Positions 8,384 through 17,708 of a stretch of DNA of 64,000 bases are shown here, in pieces. Position 1 is the stretch's first letter, and every line of letters starts with the position of its first letter. This stretch comes from Anaerostipes hadrus ATCC 29173 = JCM 17467. GTDB lineage: Bacteria > Bacillota > Clostridia > Lachnospirales > Lachnospiraceae. The notes below the pieces were generated by a model. The model did not search any database and was not told the origin of the DNA. It worked only from the letters and a program-made list of their open reading frames with translations. Location: assembly GCF_030296915.1 (NCBI RefSeq), contig NZ_AP028031.1, forward strand, positions 1,049,501-1,113,500, read 5' to 3'. Made by a program: the position numbers and the translations under genes.

Positions 8384-9154
8384 ATGGATAAGAATTTATT
8401 TCTAAAGAATATGGAAGAGATGATCCAGATCGCCAAGACGAATGGTAATCAGATCGACCACAAAGAATTATTAGATTATTTTAGCGATTATGAATTAAAT
8501 GAAGAAGCGAAAAAACTTCTGATCGCAAGTTTTGTAGAAGCTGGGATTCGCGTTCTGGGTGTTGATGAAGCACAGATCGTTGCAGAAGAAGAGGCGAAAG
8601 AAAAAGCTGACATTTCGGAAGAAGAACAGGGTGCGATCCGATTCTATGAAGAAGAATTAGAACAGATGGATCTTCCGGGAGAAGGAGAGCAAAAAGAACT
8701 GATCCATGCATGGCTTGTAGAGAAAGGAGATGGAGAAGCAGTCATTGAAAGCTTTCTTCCACAGATTCTTGAAATTGCAAGAACACATACGGGGAAAGGT
8801 GTTTTATTCGGAGATCTTGTACAGGAAGGTAATATTGGTCTTTTGGAAGCAATGGCAATTTATCAGGGAAAAGACGCAGAAGGATTCCTTGCACATGCGA
8901 AGAGTGCAGTAGAAGATTCTATTTTAGATGCGATCGCAATGCAAAGAGGTTCTGACAGTGTTGGAGAAGCGATGGCAATCAAGGCAAATCGTCTGGATGA
9001 TGCTTCTACTTTCTTATCAAAAGAACTTGGAAGAGAACCAAAGATCGAAGAACTGGCAAAATATCTGTCCATGACAGAAGAGGAAGTCAAAGAGGTTATG
9101 AAGATATCCCTAGATGCTCTTTCAGTGATGGAAGCTGATATTAAACAGTCATAG
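8384..9154 (+). CDS. Sigma-70-like protein without promoter-reading regions
   Basis: A 256-residue paralogue of the primary sigma factor encoded at 12093. Residues 1-60 resemble its sigma region 1.1. Residues 136-190 align with region 2: LFGDLVQEGNIGLLEA (about 141-156) matches the core-binding [16 protein letters not shown]. However, the region 2.3/2.4 equivalent reads FLAHAKSAVEDSILDAIAMQ instead of [20 protein letters not shown], so the promoter-melting tryptophans and basic residues are gone. Residues 213-245 match region 3 (ELGREPKIEELAKYLSMTEEEVKEVMKIS). No region 4 exists. The reading frame is intact with a good context, so it is probably a working protein that binds RNA polymerase without specifying promoters. 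Function is inferred, not known. Confidence 0.8.
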   Translation: MDKNLFLKNMEEMIQIAKTNGNQIDHKELLDYFSDYELNEEAKKLLIASFVEAGIRVLGVDEAQIVAEEEAKEKADISEEEQGAIRFYEEELEQMDLPGEGEQKELIHAWLVEKGDGEAVIESFLPQILEIARTHTGKGVLFGDLVQEGNIGLLEAMAIYQGKDAEGFLAHAKSAVEDSILDAIAMQRGSDSVGEAMAIKANRLDDASTFLSKELGREPKIEELAKYLSMTEEEVKEVMKISLDALSVMEADIKQS

Positions 9155-9209
9155 AAGAAACAAATATCATATGGAACGCTTTGTGGAAGCAGATTGGAGG
9201 GCTGATCTT

Positions 9210-10217
9210 ATGAATATCCGAGAAAAACAAGAACAGACAGAGATGGAATTATTAAGTCCATATGCGACACAAAGCATCCATACAAAAGGAAGAAAAAAGC
9301 CTGAGGTGGAATGTGAGATAAGAACCTGTTTCCAAAGGGATCGGGATCGGATCGTCCATTGCAAGGCTTTTCGCCGTTTAAAAGATAAGACACAGGTATT
9401 TTTATCTCCAGTGGGCGACCATTATCGAACAAGGTTAATGCACACTTTGGAAGTATCGCAGAATGCCAGAACGATCGCAAGAGCATTAAATCTCAATGAG
9501 ACATTGACAGAAGCGATCGCGCTTGGACATGACCTTGGGCATACACCGTTTGGACATGCGGGAGAACGAGTGTTAAATGAAATGAATCCAGCAGGATTTA
9601 AGCATAATGAACAAAGTGTCAGGGTTGCTCAGTGTCTGGAGAAGAATGGACAGGGATTAAATCTTACATGGGAAGTCTTAGATGGAATGAAAAATCATTC
9701 AATGCACAGCATGCCGCATACATTAGAAGGAAAAATTGTGCGGCTGGCAGACAAAATTGCATATATCAACCATGATATTGACGATTCCGTACGGGCTAAG
9801 GTTCTACGGGAAGAAGATCTTCCAAAAGAATTTACGGAAGTCCTTGGAACAACATATCGGGAACGGATCAATACGATGGTGCTTGATATTGTAAAACATA
9901 GTGAGAATCTGAATGATATTGTGATGTCAAAGGAAGTAAGAGATGCAATGATCGGTCTTCGAAAGTTTATGTTTGAGAGAGTTTATGAAGAACCAAATAC
10001 GAAGAAAGAAGAAGACAAGATCAAGAATATCATTGGTCCGTTATATGAGTATTATCTGATACATGTTGAGCAATTGCCAGAATATAATAAGAAGATGATC
10101 GATAAACCAGGAGATGTACCTGTGGCAGTTTGTGACTATATTGCTGGAATGACAGACCATTTTGCAATTGAGAAATATACTGAGATTTTTATCCCCAAAT
10201 TTTTTATGCAAAAATAA
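9210..10217 (+). CDS. dgt: dGTP triphosphohydrolase-like HD protein
   Basis: A 335-residue HD-domain deoxynucleoside triphosphate triphosphohydrolase, which splits dGTP or other dNTPs to nucleoside and tripolyphosphate. The metal ligands lie in RLMHTLEVSQ and ALGHDLGHTPFGHAGE. HNEQSVRV and the C-terminal KIAYINHDIDDSVRA are also conserved. An upstream ATG at 9171 exists, but ATG 9210 has a strong GGAGGG at 9196-9201 with ideal spacing, and the family starts near here. It lies directly before dnaG, a common arrangement in Clostridia that joins dNTP control with replication priming. Confidence 0.92.
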   Translation: MNIREKQEQTEMELLSPYATQSIHTKGRKKPEVECEIRTCFQRDRDRIVHCKAFRRLKDKTQVFLSPVGDHYRTRLMHTLEVSQNARTIARALNLNETLTEAIALGHDLGHTPFGHAGERVLNEMNPAGFKHNEQSVRVAQCLEKNGQGLNLTWEVLDGMKNHSMHSMPHTLEGKIVRLADKIAYINHDIDDSVRAKVLREEDLPKEFTEVLGTTYRERINTMVLDIVKHSENLNDIVMSKEVRDAMIGLRKFMFERVYEEPNTKKEEDKIKNIIGPLYEYYLIHVEQLPEYNKKMIDKPGDVPVAVCDYIAGMTDHFAIEKYTEIFIPKFFMQK

Positions 10218-10280
10218 AGGAAAATAAAAAAAGGTGTAGAATAATAATATATAGAGGGATTTTTTAAGGAGGGACAAGCG

Positions 10281-12056
10281 TTGATTTATGGTGAAGAAAT
10301 CATAGAAGAGGTGCGAAGCCGGAACGATATTGTTGATCTGATTTCGACGTATGTACCGTTGAAGAAAAAAGGCAGTTCTTATTTCGGTTTGTGCCCGTTT
10401 CATAATGAAAAATCACCCTCTTTTTCTGTGAGCCGAGATAAACAGATGTATTACTGCTTTGGCTGCGGAGCCGGAGGTAATGTTTTTACATTTTTAATGG
10501 AATATGAGAATTTTTCTTTCCCGGAGGCATTAAAATATCTGGCAGAGAGAGCTGGAATGGAACTTCCGGAAGAGGAATTGAATGAAGAAGCCAAACGAGC
10601 GATGGATGAAAAAGCCAGGCTTCGGGAGATGAATAAACTTTCAGCCAATTATTTCTATTATCTGCTTCACAGCAAGCGGGGACAGAAAGGGCTTGCATAT
10701 TTAAAAGACCGTGGGATCACAGATGCTACGATCAAACATTTTGGTCTTGGATATGCTGATATTTATAATGATGACCTGTATCGATTTTTAAAGAGTAAGG
10801 GATACAGTGATGAAGATCTGAAAGATTCAGCTTTGGTGACGATCGATGAAAGACGTGGTGGAAGTGATAAGTTCTGGAACAGAGTGATGTTTCCAATCAT
10901 GGATGTGAACAACCGCGTGATCGGCTTTGGAGGCAGAGTCATGGGAGATGGTTCGCCCAAATATTTAAATTCAAAAGAAACCAAATTATTTGATAAAAGC
11001 CGTAATCTTTACGGACTGAATTTTGCAAGAAGTTCAAGAAAGAAAGAGATTATCTTGTGTGAAGGATATATGGATGTTATTTCCATGCATCAAGCAGGAT
11101 TTACAAATGCAGTCGCAGCACTTGGAACTGCATTTACAAGTGGTCATGGGACGCTGCTTAAGAGATATACAGAGAATGTCATTTTGTCATTTGACAGTGA
11201 TGAGGCGGGACAGCGAGCGATATTGCGAGCGATACCGATCTTGAAAGAAGCAGGACTTACGGTTCGTGTCCTTGATCTGACTCCGTATAAGGATCCCGAT
11301 GAATTTATCAAAGGATTAGGAGCACAAGCACTGGAAGAACGAATCAGAAAAGCAATGAGCAGTTTTATGTTTCAGGTAAAAGTAGCCGCAGGAAGATATG
11401 ATCAGGACGATCCAGAGTCGAAGACACAGTTTCAACATGAAGCGGCTAAACTGCTGGCAACGATTGAAGAACCGCTAGAACGCAAGAATTATATTGAAGC
11501 TGTTTCAAGAGAATATTATATCGGGGCAAAAGATCTGGAAGATCTTGTGAATTATTATGGGACTTCTGGATACAGCAGTGCTCAGAGACAGCAGACAACA
11601 CCGCGTCAGCAGGAGAGACGTCTGCAAGTGAATGAGGCAAAAGAAGAGAAGAAGAAACAGCCGCAGAAACTGTTATTGACATGGATGGTCAATGAGCCAC
11701 AGTTATTTGACAAACTAGAAGGAATCATCGGCCCCGATGATTTTTATGAACAGATTTACCATGGAGTGGCATTGTTACTCTTCAAACAATACGAAGAAGA
11801 GAAAGCAGTGATTCCAGGAAAAATATTAAATCAATATACAGATCTTGAAGACCAGAAGAAGATTGCAGAATTATTCAACACAACATTAAAGATCAGTCCA
11901 TTAGCGGAAGATCGAGACAAGGCGTTGAATGATATCGTGCGAAGGGTCAAGGAAGACAGTATTGAACAACAGATGAACGCAACAAATGATATTTTGAGAT
12001 GGCAGGATCTGATCAAGGAGAAAGCAAACCTTGCGAAACTGCATATTTCATTATAG
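10281..12056 (+). CDS. dnaG: DNA primase
   Basis: A 591-residue primase that makes RNA primers at the replication fork. The N-terminal zinc finger is CPFHNEKSPSFSV then YYCFGCGAGG. The TOPRIM core has ILCEGYMDVISMHQAGF and LSFDSDEAGQRA. The C-terminal 150 residues form the helicase-binding domain. It starts with TTG at 10281, supported by AAGGAGGG at 10266-10273. The dnaG-rpoD pair is the macromolecular synthesis operon core of Firmicutes. Confidence 0.97.
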   Translation: MIYGEEIIEEVRSRNDIVDLISTYVPLKKKGSSYFGLCPFHNEKSPSFSVSRDKQMYYCFGCGAGGNVFTFLMEYENFSFPEALKYLAERAGMELPEEELNEEAKRAMDEKARLREMNKLSANYFYYLLHSKRGQKGLAYLKDRGITDATIKHFGLGYADIYNDDLYRFLKSKGYSDEDLKDSALVTIDERRGGSDKFWNRVMFPIMDVNNRVIGFGGRVMGDGSPKYLNSKETKLFDKSRNLYGLNFARSSRKKEIILCEGYMDVISMHQAGFTNAVAALGTAFTSGHGTLLKRYTENVILSFDSDEAGQRAILRAIPILKEAGLTVRVLDLTPYKDPDEFIKGLGAQALEERIRKAMSSFMFQVKVAAGRYDQDDPESKTQFQHEAAKLLATIEEPLERKNYIEAVSREYYIGAKDLEDLVNYYGTSGYSSAQRQQTTPRQQERRLQVNEAKEEKKKQPQKLLLTWMVNEPQLFDKLEGIIGPDDFYEQIYHGVALLLFKQYEEEKAVIPGKILNQYTDLEDQKKIAELFNTTLKISPLAEDRDKALNDIVRRVKEDSIEQQMNATNDILRWQDLIKEKANLAKLHISL

Positions 12057-12092
12057 GTTGGTTAAAATAGGAAGAGAAGAAAGGGACGAATT

Positions 12093-13184
12093 ATGGAAGG
12101 TACAATGGAACAGTTCACCGAGAAACTTGCAGGTCTGGTGGAATTAGGAAAAAAGAATAAAAACTTTTTGGAGTATGCACAGATTGATTCATATTTTAAG
12201 GATATGAAACTAAATTCTGATATGATGGAAGCAATCTATGATTATCTGGAACAAAATGGAATCGATGTGCTGACTCTTGCCGCAGTTGCAGACGATGATG
12301 AAGATCTTGATGATCCAATCGAAGATGAAACAGAAATTGCTGTTCCTGATGGTGTCAGCATCGAAGATCCAGTCCGTATGTATTTAAAAGAGATTGGTAA
12401 AGTACCTCTTCTTAGTGCAGATGAAGAGATCAAACTTGCACAGAGAATGGAAGAAGGGGATGAAGCAGCGAAGAAGAAACTGGCAGAAGCCAACCTTCGT
12501 CTGGTAGTCAGCATCGCAAAACGTTATGTTGGACGTGGAATGCTCTTCCTTGACCTGATCCAGGAAGGAAATTTAGGTCTTATTAAAGCCGTAGAGAAAT
12601 TCGACTATCGCAAAGGATATAAATTCAGTACTTATGCGACATGGTGGATCCGTCAGGCAATCACAAGAGCGATCGCTGATCAGGCAAGAACCATCCGTAT
12701 TCCAGTGCATATGGTAGAAACGATCAACAAACTGATCCGTGTATCCAGACAGCTTCTTCAGGAACTTGGACGAGAACCTTCTCCAGAAGAAATCGCAGAG
12801 GAGATGGATATTCCAGTGGAAAGAGTTCGTGAGATCTTAAAGATCTCTCAGGAACCAGTATCATTAGAGACACCAATCGGTGAAGAAGAAGACAGCCATC
12901 TTGGAGACTTCATTCAGGATGAGAATGTACCAGTACCAGCGGATGCAGCAGCATTTACGCTGTTAAAAGAACAGTTAGATGAAGTACTTGGAACACTGAC
13001 AGAGAGAGAACAGAAAGTCTTAAGATTACGTTTTGGATTGGATGACAGCAGAGCAAGAACTCTGGAAGAAGTTGGAAAAGAATTTAACGTTACAAGAGAA
13101 CGTATCCGTCAGATCGAAGCAAAAGCATTGCGTAAGTTAAGACATCCAAGCCGCAGCAGAAAGTTAAAAGATTATTTAGATTAA
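12093..13184 (+). CDS. rpoD: Primary RNA polymerase sigma factor RpoD/SigA
   Basis: A 363-residue primary sigma factor. Region 1.1 is short and acidic. Region 1.2 is [21 protein letters not shown]. Region 2 contains the core-binding [13 protein letters not shown] and the melting segment [17 protein letters not shown]. Region 3 is [18 protein letters not shown]. Region 4 ends with the helix-turn-helix [20 protein letters not shown] and [16 protein letters not shown]. Length is as in Bacillus SigA. AGAAAGGGA precedes the start. It lies 36 nt after dnaG. Confidence 0.98.
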   Translation: MEGTMEQFTEKLAGLVELGKKNKNFLEYAQIDSYFKDMKLNSDMMEAIYDYLEQNGIDVLTLAAVADDDEDLDDPIEDETEIAVPDGVSIEDPVRMYLKEIGKVPLLSADEEIKLAQRMEEGDEAAKKKLAEANLRLVVSIAKRYVGRGMLFLDLIQEGNLGLIKAVEKFDYRKGYKFSTYATWWIRQAITRAIADQARTIRIPVHMVETINKLIRVSRQLLQELGREPSPEEIAEEMDIPVERVREILKISQEPVSLETPIGEEEDSHLGDFIQDENVPVPADAAAFTLLKEQLDEVLGTLTEREQKVLRLRFGLDDSRARTLEEVGKEFNVTRERIRQIEAKALRKLRHPSRSRKLKDYLD

Positions 13185-13193
13185 GGTATGATT

Positions 13194-13889
13194 ATGGAAT
13201 TATCAAACAGATTAGAAACGATCGCATCTTTTGTCACAGAAGGTTATGTAGTGGCAGATATCGGGACAGATCACGGATACATACCAATCTATTTAACAAG
13301 TAATGGAAACTGCCCGAGAGCTTATGCGATGGATGTAAATAAAGAACCATTAAGCCGTGCCAAAACACATATTGAAGAAGAGAATGCAGGAGAGGTTGTA
13401 TCCTGCATTCTTTCCGATGGATTACATGAACTGCCGCAAGATGATGTAGATTCTATTGTAATCGCAGGAATGGGTGGAGATCTGGTTGTCAGAATCTTAG
13501 AGCAGGACTTTGATAAATTAGCGAATGTAAAAGAATTGATCTTATCCCCACAGTCTCATTTAGAACGAGTGAGACATTTCTTAAATAATCATGGATTTCG
13601 GATTTTAGAAGAAGAATTCTTAAAAGAAGATGGAAAATACTACGTTGTGATCCGTGCAGTTCATGGAAAGCAACAGTATGACAAAGAGTGTTTTTATCGT
13701 TTTGGAGAAGAACTGATCCTCGCAAAACATCCAGTACTTCTTGAGTACTTAGATCAGGAATATGTCAAATATTCAAAAATCAAAGAAAGTCTTACAGACG
13801 ATTCAAAAGAACACATCAGAAGACGAAAAGAAGAAGTGGAAGATTTACTTGGAGATATCATGGAGGCACTTTGTTATTATGAATTGTAG
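13194..13889 (+). CDS. trmK: tRNA (adenine22-N1)-methyltransferase TrmK
   Basis: A 231-residue Rossmann methyltransferase. The N-terminal LSNRLETIASFV, the SAM motif VADIGTDHGYIPIYL and VIAGMGGDL match TrmK/YqfN, which makes m1A22 in tRNA in Gram-positive bacteria. Of two close ATGs I choose 13194 because AAGG at 13183-13186 gives proper spacing; 13188 would sit too close. It is the standard neighbour of rpoD and nif3. Its last 11 nt overlap the next gene. Confidence 0.92.
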   Translation: MELSNRLETIASFVTEGYVVADIGTDHGYIPIYLTSNGNCPRAYAMDVNKEPLSRAKTHIEEENAGEVVSCILSDGLHELPQDDVDSIVIAGMGGDLVVRILEQDFDKLANVKELILSPQSHLERVRHFLNNHGFRILEEEFLKEDGKYYVVIRAVHGKQQYDKECFYRFGEELILAKHPVLLEYLDQEYVKYSKIKESLTDDSKEHIRRRKEEVEDLLGDIMEALCYYEL

Positions 13890-14670
13890 AGAACTGATCA
13901 CATTTTTAGAAACAGAAGTTCCGTTAGAGACAGCAGAAGGCTGGGATAATCCGGGATTTCTTGTTGGAGATAAAGATAAAGAGATAAAGAAAGTTTTAGT
14001 TGTATTAGATATCACAAATGAAGTTGTAGATTATGCGATTGATCAAAAGGCAGATTTTATCCTTGCACATCATCCGATCATTTTTTCAAAGATCAACAAA
14101 TGCACGAGTGATGATTTTCTTCAGAAGAAATTATTAAAACTGATCCGCCACGATATATGTGCATATGGAATGCATACATGTTACGATGTCTGCAGAATGG
14201 GAGATCAAGTAGCAGATCGCTTGAATTTGAAGGAAATACAGGGACCAGTTGAGCTATCTAAAAGCCACAATGAGAAAGCGTTTGGAAAAGGAATAGGGAT
14301 TGTTGCCAAGATTGAAGATGAGATGAGTGTTGGAGAATACGCAAAGAAAGTAAAAGAAGCATTTTCTTTGGAAAATGTCATGGTATTTGGCAATCTAGAT
14401 ACAAAGATCTCTAAACTTGCAGTTGTTCCAGGATCAGGGAGAAGTATGATCAGTGAAGCGAAAAGTACAGGAGCAGATGTATTTTTAACTGGAGATATCG
14501 GGCATCATGAAGGCCTTGATGCAGTCGATATGGGAATGTGTGTGATCGATGCAGGACATTATGGATTAGAACAGGTATTTATTGATGATATGAAAGATCT
14601 GATTAGGACTCATTTCAGTGATATGAATGTGATCACATATAAGGCAGGAAGCCCTTATAAAGTTGTTTAA
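13879..14670 (+). CDS. Nif3/YqfO-like dinuclear metal-centre protein
   Basis: A 263-residue Nif3-family protein, sometimes labelled GTP cyclohydrolase I type 2. Metal-binding motifs FILAHHPIIFSK and the C-terminal TGDIGHHEGLDAVDMG and CVIDAGHYGLEQ are all present; members form hexameric toroids with two metals per subunit. The start is ATG 13879 inside the end of trmK, with GGAGG at 13863 upstream; a longer frame from 13762 lies wholly within trmK. The family's biochemical role is still poorly defined. Confidence 0.9.
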   Translation: MNCRELITFLETEVPLETAEGWDNPGFLVGDKDKEIKKVLVVLDITNEVVDYAIDQKADFILAHHPIIFSKINKCTSDDFLQKKLLKLIRHDICAYGMHTCYDVCRMGDQVADRLNLKEIQGPVELSKSHNEKAFGKGIGIVAKIEDEMSVGEYAKKVKEAFSLENVMVFGNLDTKISKLAVVPGSGRSMISEAKSTGADVFLTGDIGHHEGLDAVDMGMCVIDAGHYGLEQVFIDDMKDLIRTHFSDMNVITYKAGSPYKVV

Positions 14671-14702
14671 ATAGTAGTTATATAAAAAGGAAGTGATGGC
14701 GT

Positions 14703-16355
14703 ATGATCAAAGCCACAGTGAATCAAAGCATTTATGAAGTAAAAGAAGGAACAACACTTTCTGATCTTGCGAAGCAGGTACAGCTGCCTCAGGAGCCGAT
14801 CATTTTGCTTGCCTATATGGATGGAAAGTTAAGAGAATTATTTACTCCTATGACAAAAGACTGCCATGTGCGTTTTGTAACATTAAAAGAACAGGCAGGG
14901 TATATGGCATATAAACGAACTGCCACGCTTATGTTTCTGAAAGCATGCGAAGATCTGCTTGGAACTGGTGCAACGACAAAGATCGCATTAGATTATTCAA
15001 TCGGAAATAGTATTTTTTGTGATTTCCTAGAAGATCGTGTGATAGATGATGCTTTTGCTCAATCCATTCAAAAACGTATGGAAGAGCTAGCCAAAGCGAA
15101 TCTTCCGATCACAAAAAGATCGTTAGACACAGATCAGGCCGCAAAATATTTTGACAGAATAGGCCTTAAGGGAAAGAAAGAATTATTTCAGTTCCGCAGG
15201 GAATCAAAGACGAATATTTACTCGTTAGACGGATATGATAATTATTTTTATGGATATATGGCACCATCGACAGGATATATTCCAGCATTTTTGGTGTCTG
15301 CTTATCAGCATGGGGTAGTACTTCAGATTCCCAAAAGGAAACAGACAGAGGAAATCGTACCATTTACACCACAGCCAAAACTTTTCCATGTGATGCAGCG
15401 TTCCAGAGAATGGACGAAAACGATGGGTGTTGACACGGTAGGTGCCTTAAATGATGAGATCACACATGGAAATATCAATCATCTGATCTTGTTACAAGAA
15501 GGATTGCAGGAAAAACTGCTAGCGGATATCGCGGATGAGATTGTAAGCAAGAATAAGAGAATCATCCTGATCGCAGGACCGTCATCTTCAGGGAAAACAA
15601 CATTTTCCCACAGATTGTCTATTCAGCTTGAAATCGCTGGATTAACACCACACCCAGTTTCTATGGATGATTATTTCTTAGACAGGGAATTGTCTCCAAG
15701 AGATGAAAATGGAAATTATAATTTTGAGACGATCGCATCGTTGGATGTGGATCTTTTGACAAAACATATCAATCAATTGCTAGATGGAGAAGAGATTGAT
15801 GTGCCAAGTTATAACTTTATTTCAGGAAAAAGGGAATATCGCGGACACAAATTAAAGATTGGAGAAAAAGATGTTCTGGTCATGGAAGGAATTCATGGAT
15901 TAAATGGTACTCTTACGAATGAAATACCAGAAGATGCAAAATATAGAATCTATGTCAGTGCATTGAATCAGATCAACTTGGATGAACATAATAGAATCCC
16001 AAGTTCTGACGGAAGATTACTGCGAAGGATCGTGCGAGATGCCATGACAAGAGGAAATGATGCGAGAGAGACGATCTCCAGATGGGACTCTGTTAGAAAG
16101 GGAGAAGAAGACAATATTTTCCCATATCAGGAAGAAGCAGATGTAATGTTTAATTCAGCACAGATCTACGAGATCGCAGTCTTAAAACAATATGCGGAGC
16201 CTTTGTTATTTGCGGTTCCAAGAGATTGTCCAGAATATCAGGAAGCAAAAAGATTATTAAAATTTTTAGAATATTTTTTAAATATTCCAAGCGAAGCAAT
16301 TCCAAAGACATCTCTTTTAAGAGAATTTATCGGTGGTAGTTGCTTTGATGTGTAA
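14703..16355 (+). CDS. Nucleoside kinase with N-terminal TGS/ThrRS-like region
   Basis: A 550-residue two-part protein. Residues 1-60 form a TGS-like domain (VNQSIYEVKEGTTLSDLAKQV), and up to about 270 there is a threonyl-tRNA-synthetase-like second-domain relic. The C-terminal half is a uridine-kinase/phosphoribulokinase fold with the P-loop AGPSSSGKTTF near residue 295 and HPVSMDDYFLDRELSPRDE for nucleoside binding. Clostridia commonly carry this fused form beside or instead of a small Udk. Kinase activity on uridine or a related nucleoside is inferred; the role of the N-terminal part is unknown. GGAAG precedes the ATG. Confidence 0.87.
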   Translation: MIKATVNQSIYEVKEGTTLSDLAKQVQLPQEPIILLAYMDGKLRELFTPMTKDCHVRFVTLKEQAGYMAYKRTATLMFLKACEDLLGTGATTKIALDYSIGNSIFCDFLEDRVIDDAFAQSIQKRMEELAKANLPITKRSLDTDQAAKYFDRIGLKGKKELFQFRRESKTNIYSLDGYDNYFYGYMAPSTGYIPAFLVSAYQHGVVLQIPKRKQTEEIVPFTPQPKLFHVMQRSREWTKTMGVDTVGALNDEITHGNINHLILLQEGLQEKLLADIADEIVSKNKRIILIAGPSSSGKTTFSHRLSIQLEIAGLTPHPVSMDDYFLDRELSPRDENGNYNFETIASLDVDLLTKHINQLLDGEEIDVPSYNFISGKREYRGHKLKIGEKDVLVMEGIHGLNGTLTNEIPEDAKYRIYVSALNQINLDEHNRIPSSDGRLLRRIVRDAMTRGNDARETISRWDSVRKGEEDNIFPYQEEADVMFNSAQIYEIAVLKQYAEPLLFAVPRDCPEYQEAKRLLKFLEYFLNIPSEAIPKTSLLREFIGGSCFDV

Positions 16356-16362
16356 GATATGA

Positions 16363-16368
16363 TATAAT
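16363..16368 (+). promoter_or_regulatory. -10 box of rnpB
   Basis: TATAAT stands 7 bp before the predicted 5' end of RNase P RNA. No convincing -35 box is visible in the coding end upstream. Confidence 0.6.
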
Positions 16369-16375
16369 AATTGGC

Positions 16376-16723
16376 GCTTAGTTGGACAAATGGTCGCGCC
16401 GTTTCAGACGAAAGGGAAACGGTGAGGAAAGTCCGGGCTTCACAGGGCAGGATGCCGGATAACGTCCGGTAGGGGCAACCCTCAAGCTAGTGCAACAGAA
16501 ATATACCGCCACGTAAGTGGTAAGGGTGAAATGGTAAGGTAAGAGCTTACCGCCTGGCTGGTAACAGGCAGGGCATATGTAAACCTCATCCGAAGCAAGA
16601 CCGAGATGAAAACGATAGATCGGCCCGATCTGTTTTCAGGTGGGTCGCTGGAGCTTGCTGGTAACAGTAAGTCGAGATAGATGACCATTCAACGACATAA
16701 CCCGGCTTATCGTCTGGCTAAGC
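16376..16723 (+). ncRNA. rnpB: RNase P RNA component, type A
   Basis: The catalytic RNA of RNase P, which matures tRNA 5' ends. The conserved core GAGGAAAGTCCGGGCT lies near 16423, followed by AGGGCAGGATGCCGGATAAC, and the 3' universally conserved part ACATAACCCGGCTTAT is at 16694-16709. The two ends pair: GCTTAGTTGGAC at 16376 with GTCTGGCTAAGC ending at 16723. The layout is the ancestral type A found in Clostridia, not the Bacillus type B. The exact ends are set from the terminal helix P1. Confidence 0.95.
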
Positions 16724-16744
16724 ATTATGAATAAGAATGATAGA

Positions 16745-16790
16745 GAAGTTGTAAGAGAAATCATAAGTAGATCTTACAACTTCTTTTTTT
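16745..16790 (+). terminator. rnpB terminator
   Basis: A 12-bp perfect stem, GAAGTTGTAAGA at 16745-16756 with TCTTACAACTTC at 16772-16783, followed by seven T residues. Confidence 0.92.
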
Positions 16791-16820
16791 GATATGTAAA
16801 AAGAAGTTATAACAAATGTA

Positions 16821-16963
16821 TTTCTTTCAGAAACCAGAAAAATCTTGAAAGAAATTGCAGATATATATATAAAAATGACGATAAAATGGATAAATCAAGC
16901 TATTCGTGAAAGAACTTTCAAAATATCAAAAAAACTTGAAATTAATTTTAAAACAGATATACT
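16821..16963 (+). promoter_or_regulatory. nanE promoter with candidate RpiR operators
   Basis: The promoter reads TTGAAA at 16936-16941, a 16-bp spacer and TATACT at 16958-16963. Just upstream is a perfect dyad TGAAAG-AA-CTTTCA (16907-16920). Farther up, TTTCTTTCA (16821-16829) and TGAAAGAAA (16846-16854) form a wider inverted pair with the same half-site. These are plausible binding sites for the RpiR-type regulator encoded two genes downstream; that link is inference. Confidence 0.55.
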
Positions 16964-16998
16964 AAAGATAACGAAAGCAGGAAAGGGAGGAATTAAAA

Positions 16999-17685
16999 AT
17001 GAATCCGAAAGTTGAGAATTTAAAAGGAAAACTGATCGTATCCTGCCAGGCATTGCCAGATGAACCATTACATTCTTCTTTCATCATGGGAAGAATGGCA
17101 CTTGCTGCAAAACAGGGTGGAGCATCGGGAATCCGCGCAAATACACCAGAGGATATCAAAGAGATCAAAACACAGGTAGATCTTCCGGTGATCGGAATCA
17201 TCAAGAGAAATTACGATGACTGTGAGATTTATATTACACCAACGATCAAAGAGATTGACGAATTAATGGAAGCGAAACCAGAGATCATAGCATTAGATGC
17301 AACAATTTCAAGCCGACCAAAGGGACAGAAATTAGATGAGTTCTTCCATGAGATCAAAGAAAAATATCCAGATCAACTACTAATGGCAGATTGTTCTACA
17401 ATCGAAGAAGCACTCCATGCAGATGAATTAGGGTTTGATTTTATCGGAACGACAATGGTTGGCTATACAAAACAAAGCAAGGATCTTAAAATCGATGAAA
17501 ATGATTTTGAAATCTTAAGAACAATCCTTTCAAAAGTAAAACATCCAGTGATCGCAGAGGGAAATATCAATACACCAGCAAAGTTAAAGAGAGTTTTAGA
17601 ACTAGGAGCGTTTTGTGCAGTTGTAGGTTCAGCGATCACAAGACCACAGCTCATCACAAAATCATTTGCAAATGCTATCAAATAA
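16999..17685 (+). CDS. nanE: N-acetylmannosamine-6-phosphate 2-epimerase
   Basis: A 228-residue TIM-barrel enzyme that converts ManNAc-6-phosphate to GlcNAc-6-phosphate in sialic acid catabolism. Signatures include [16 protein letters not shown] at the N-terminus, [43 protein letters not shown] and the C-terminal [21 protein letters not shown] phosphate-binding part. GGGAGG precedes the ATG. With RpiR and nagB it forms an amino-sugar group. The aldolase, kinase, transporter and nagA of a full sialate pathway are not in this window. Confidence 0.95.
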   Translation: MNPKVENLKGKLIVSCQALPDEPLHSSFIMGRMALAAKQGGASGIRANTPEDIKEIKTQVDLPVIGIIKRNYDDCEIYITPTIKEIDELMEAKPEIIALDATISSRPKGQKLDEFFHEIKEKYPDQLLMADCSTIEEALHADELGFDFIGTTMVGYTKQSKDLKIDENDFEILRTILSKVKHPVIAEGNINTPAKLKRVLELGAFCAVVGSAITRPQLITKSFANAIK

Positions 17686-17708
17686 AAGCATTTTTAAAAG
17701 GATCATGT

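Noticed and set aside
8384..9154. Sigma-like gene as a decaying rpoD copy
   Set aside because: The frame has no stops or frameshifts, a clean gene context and selective retention of regions 1.1, 2.2 and 3.
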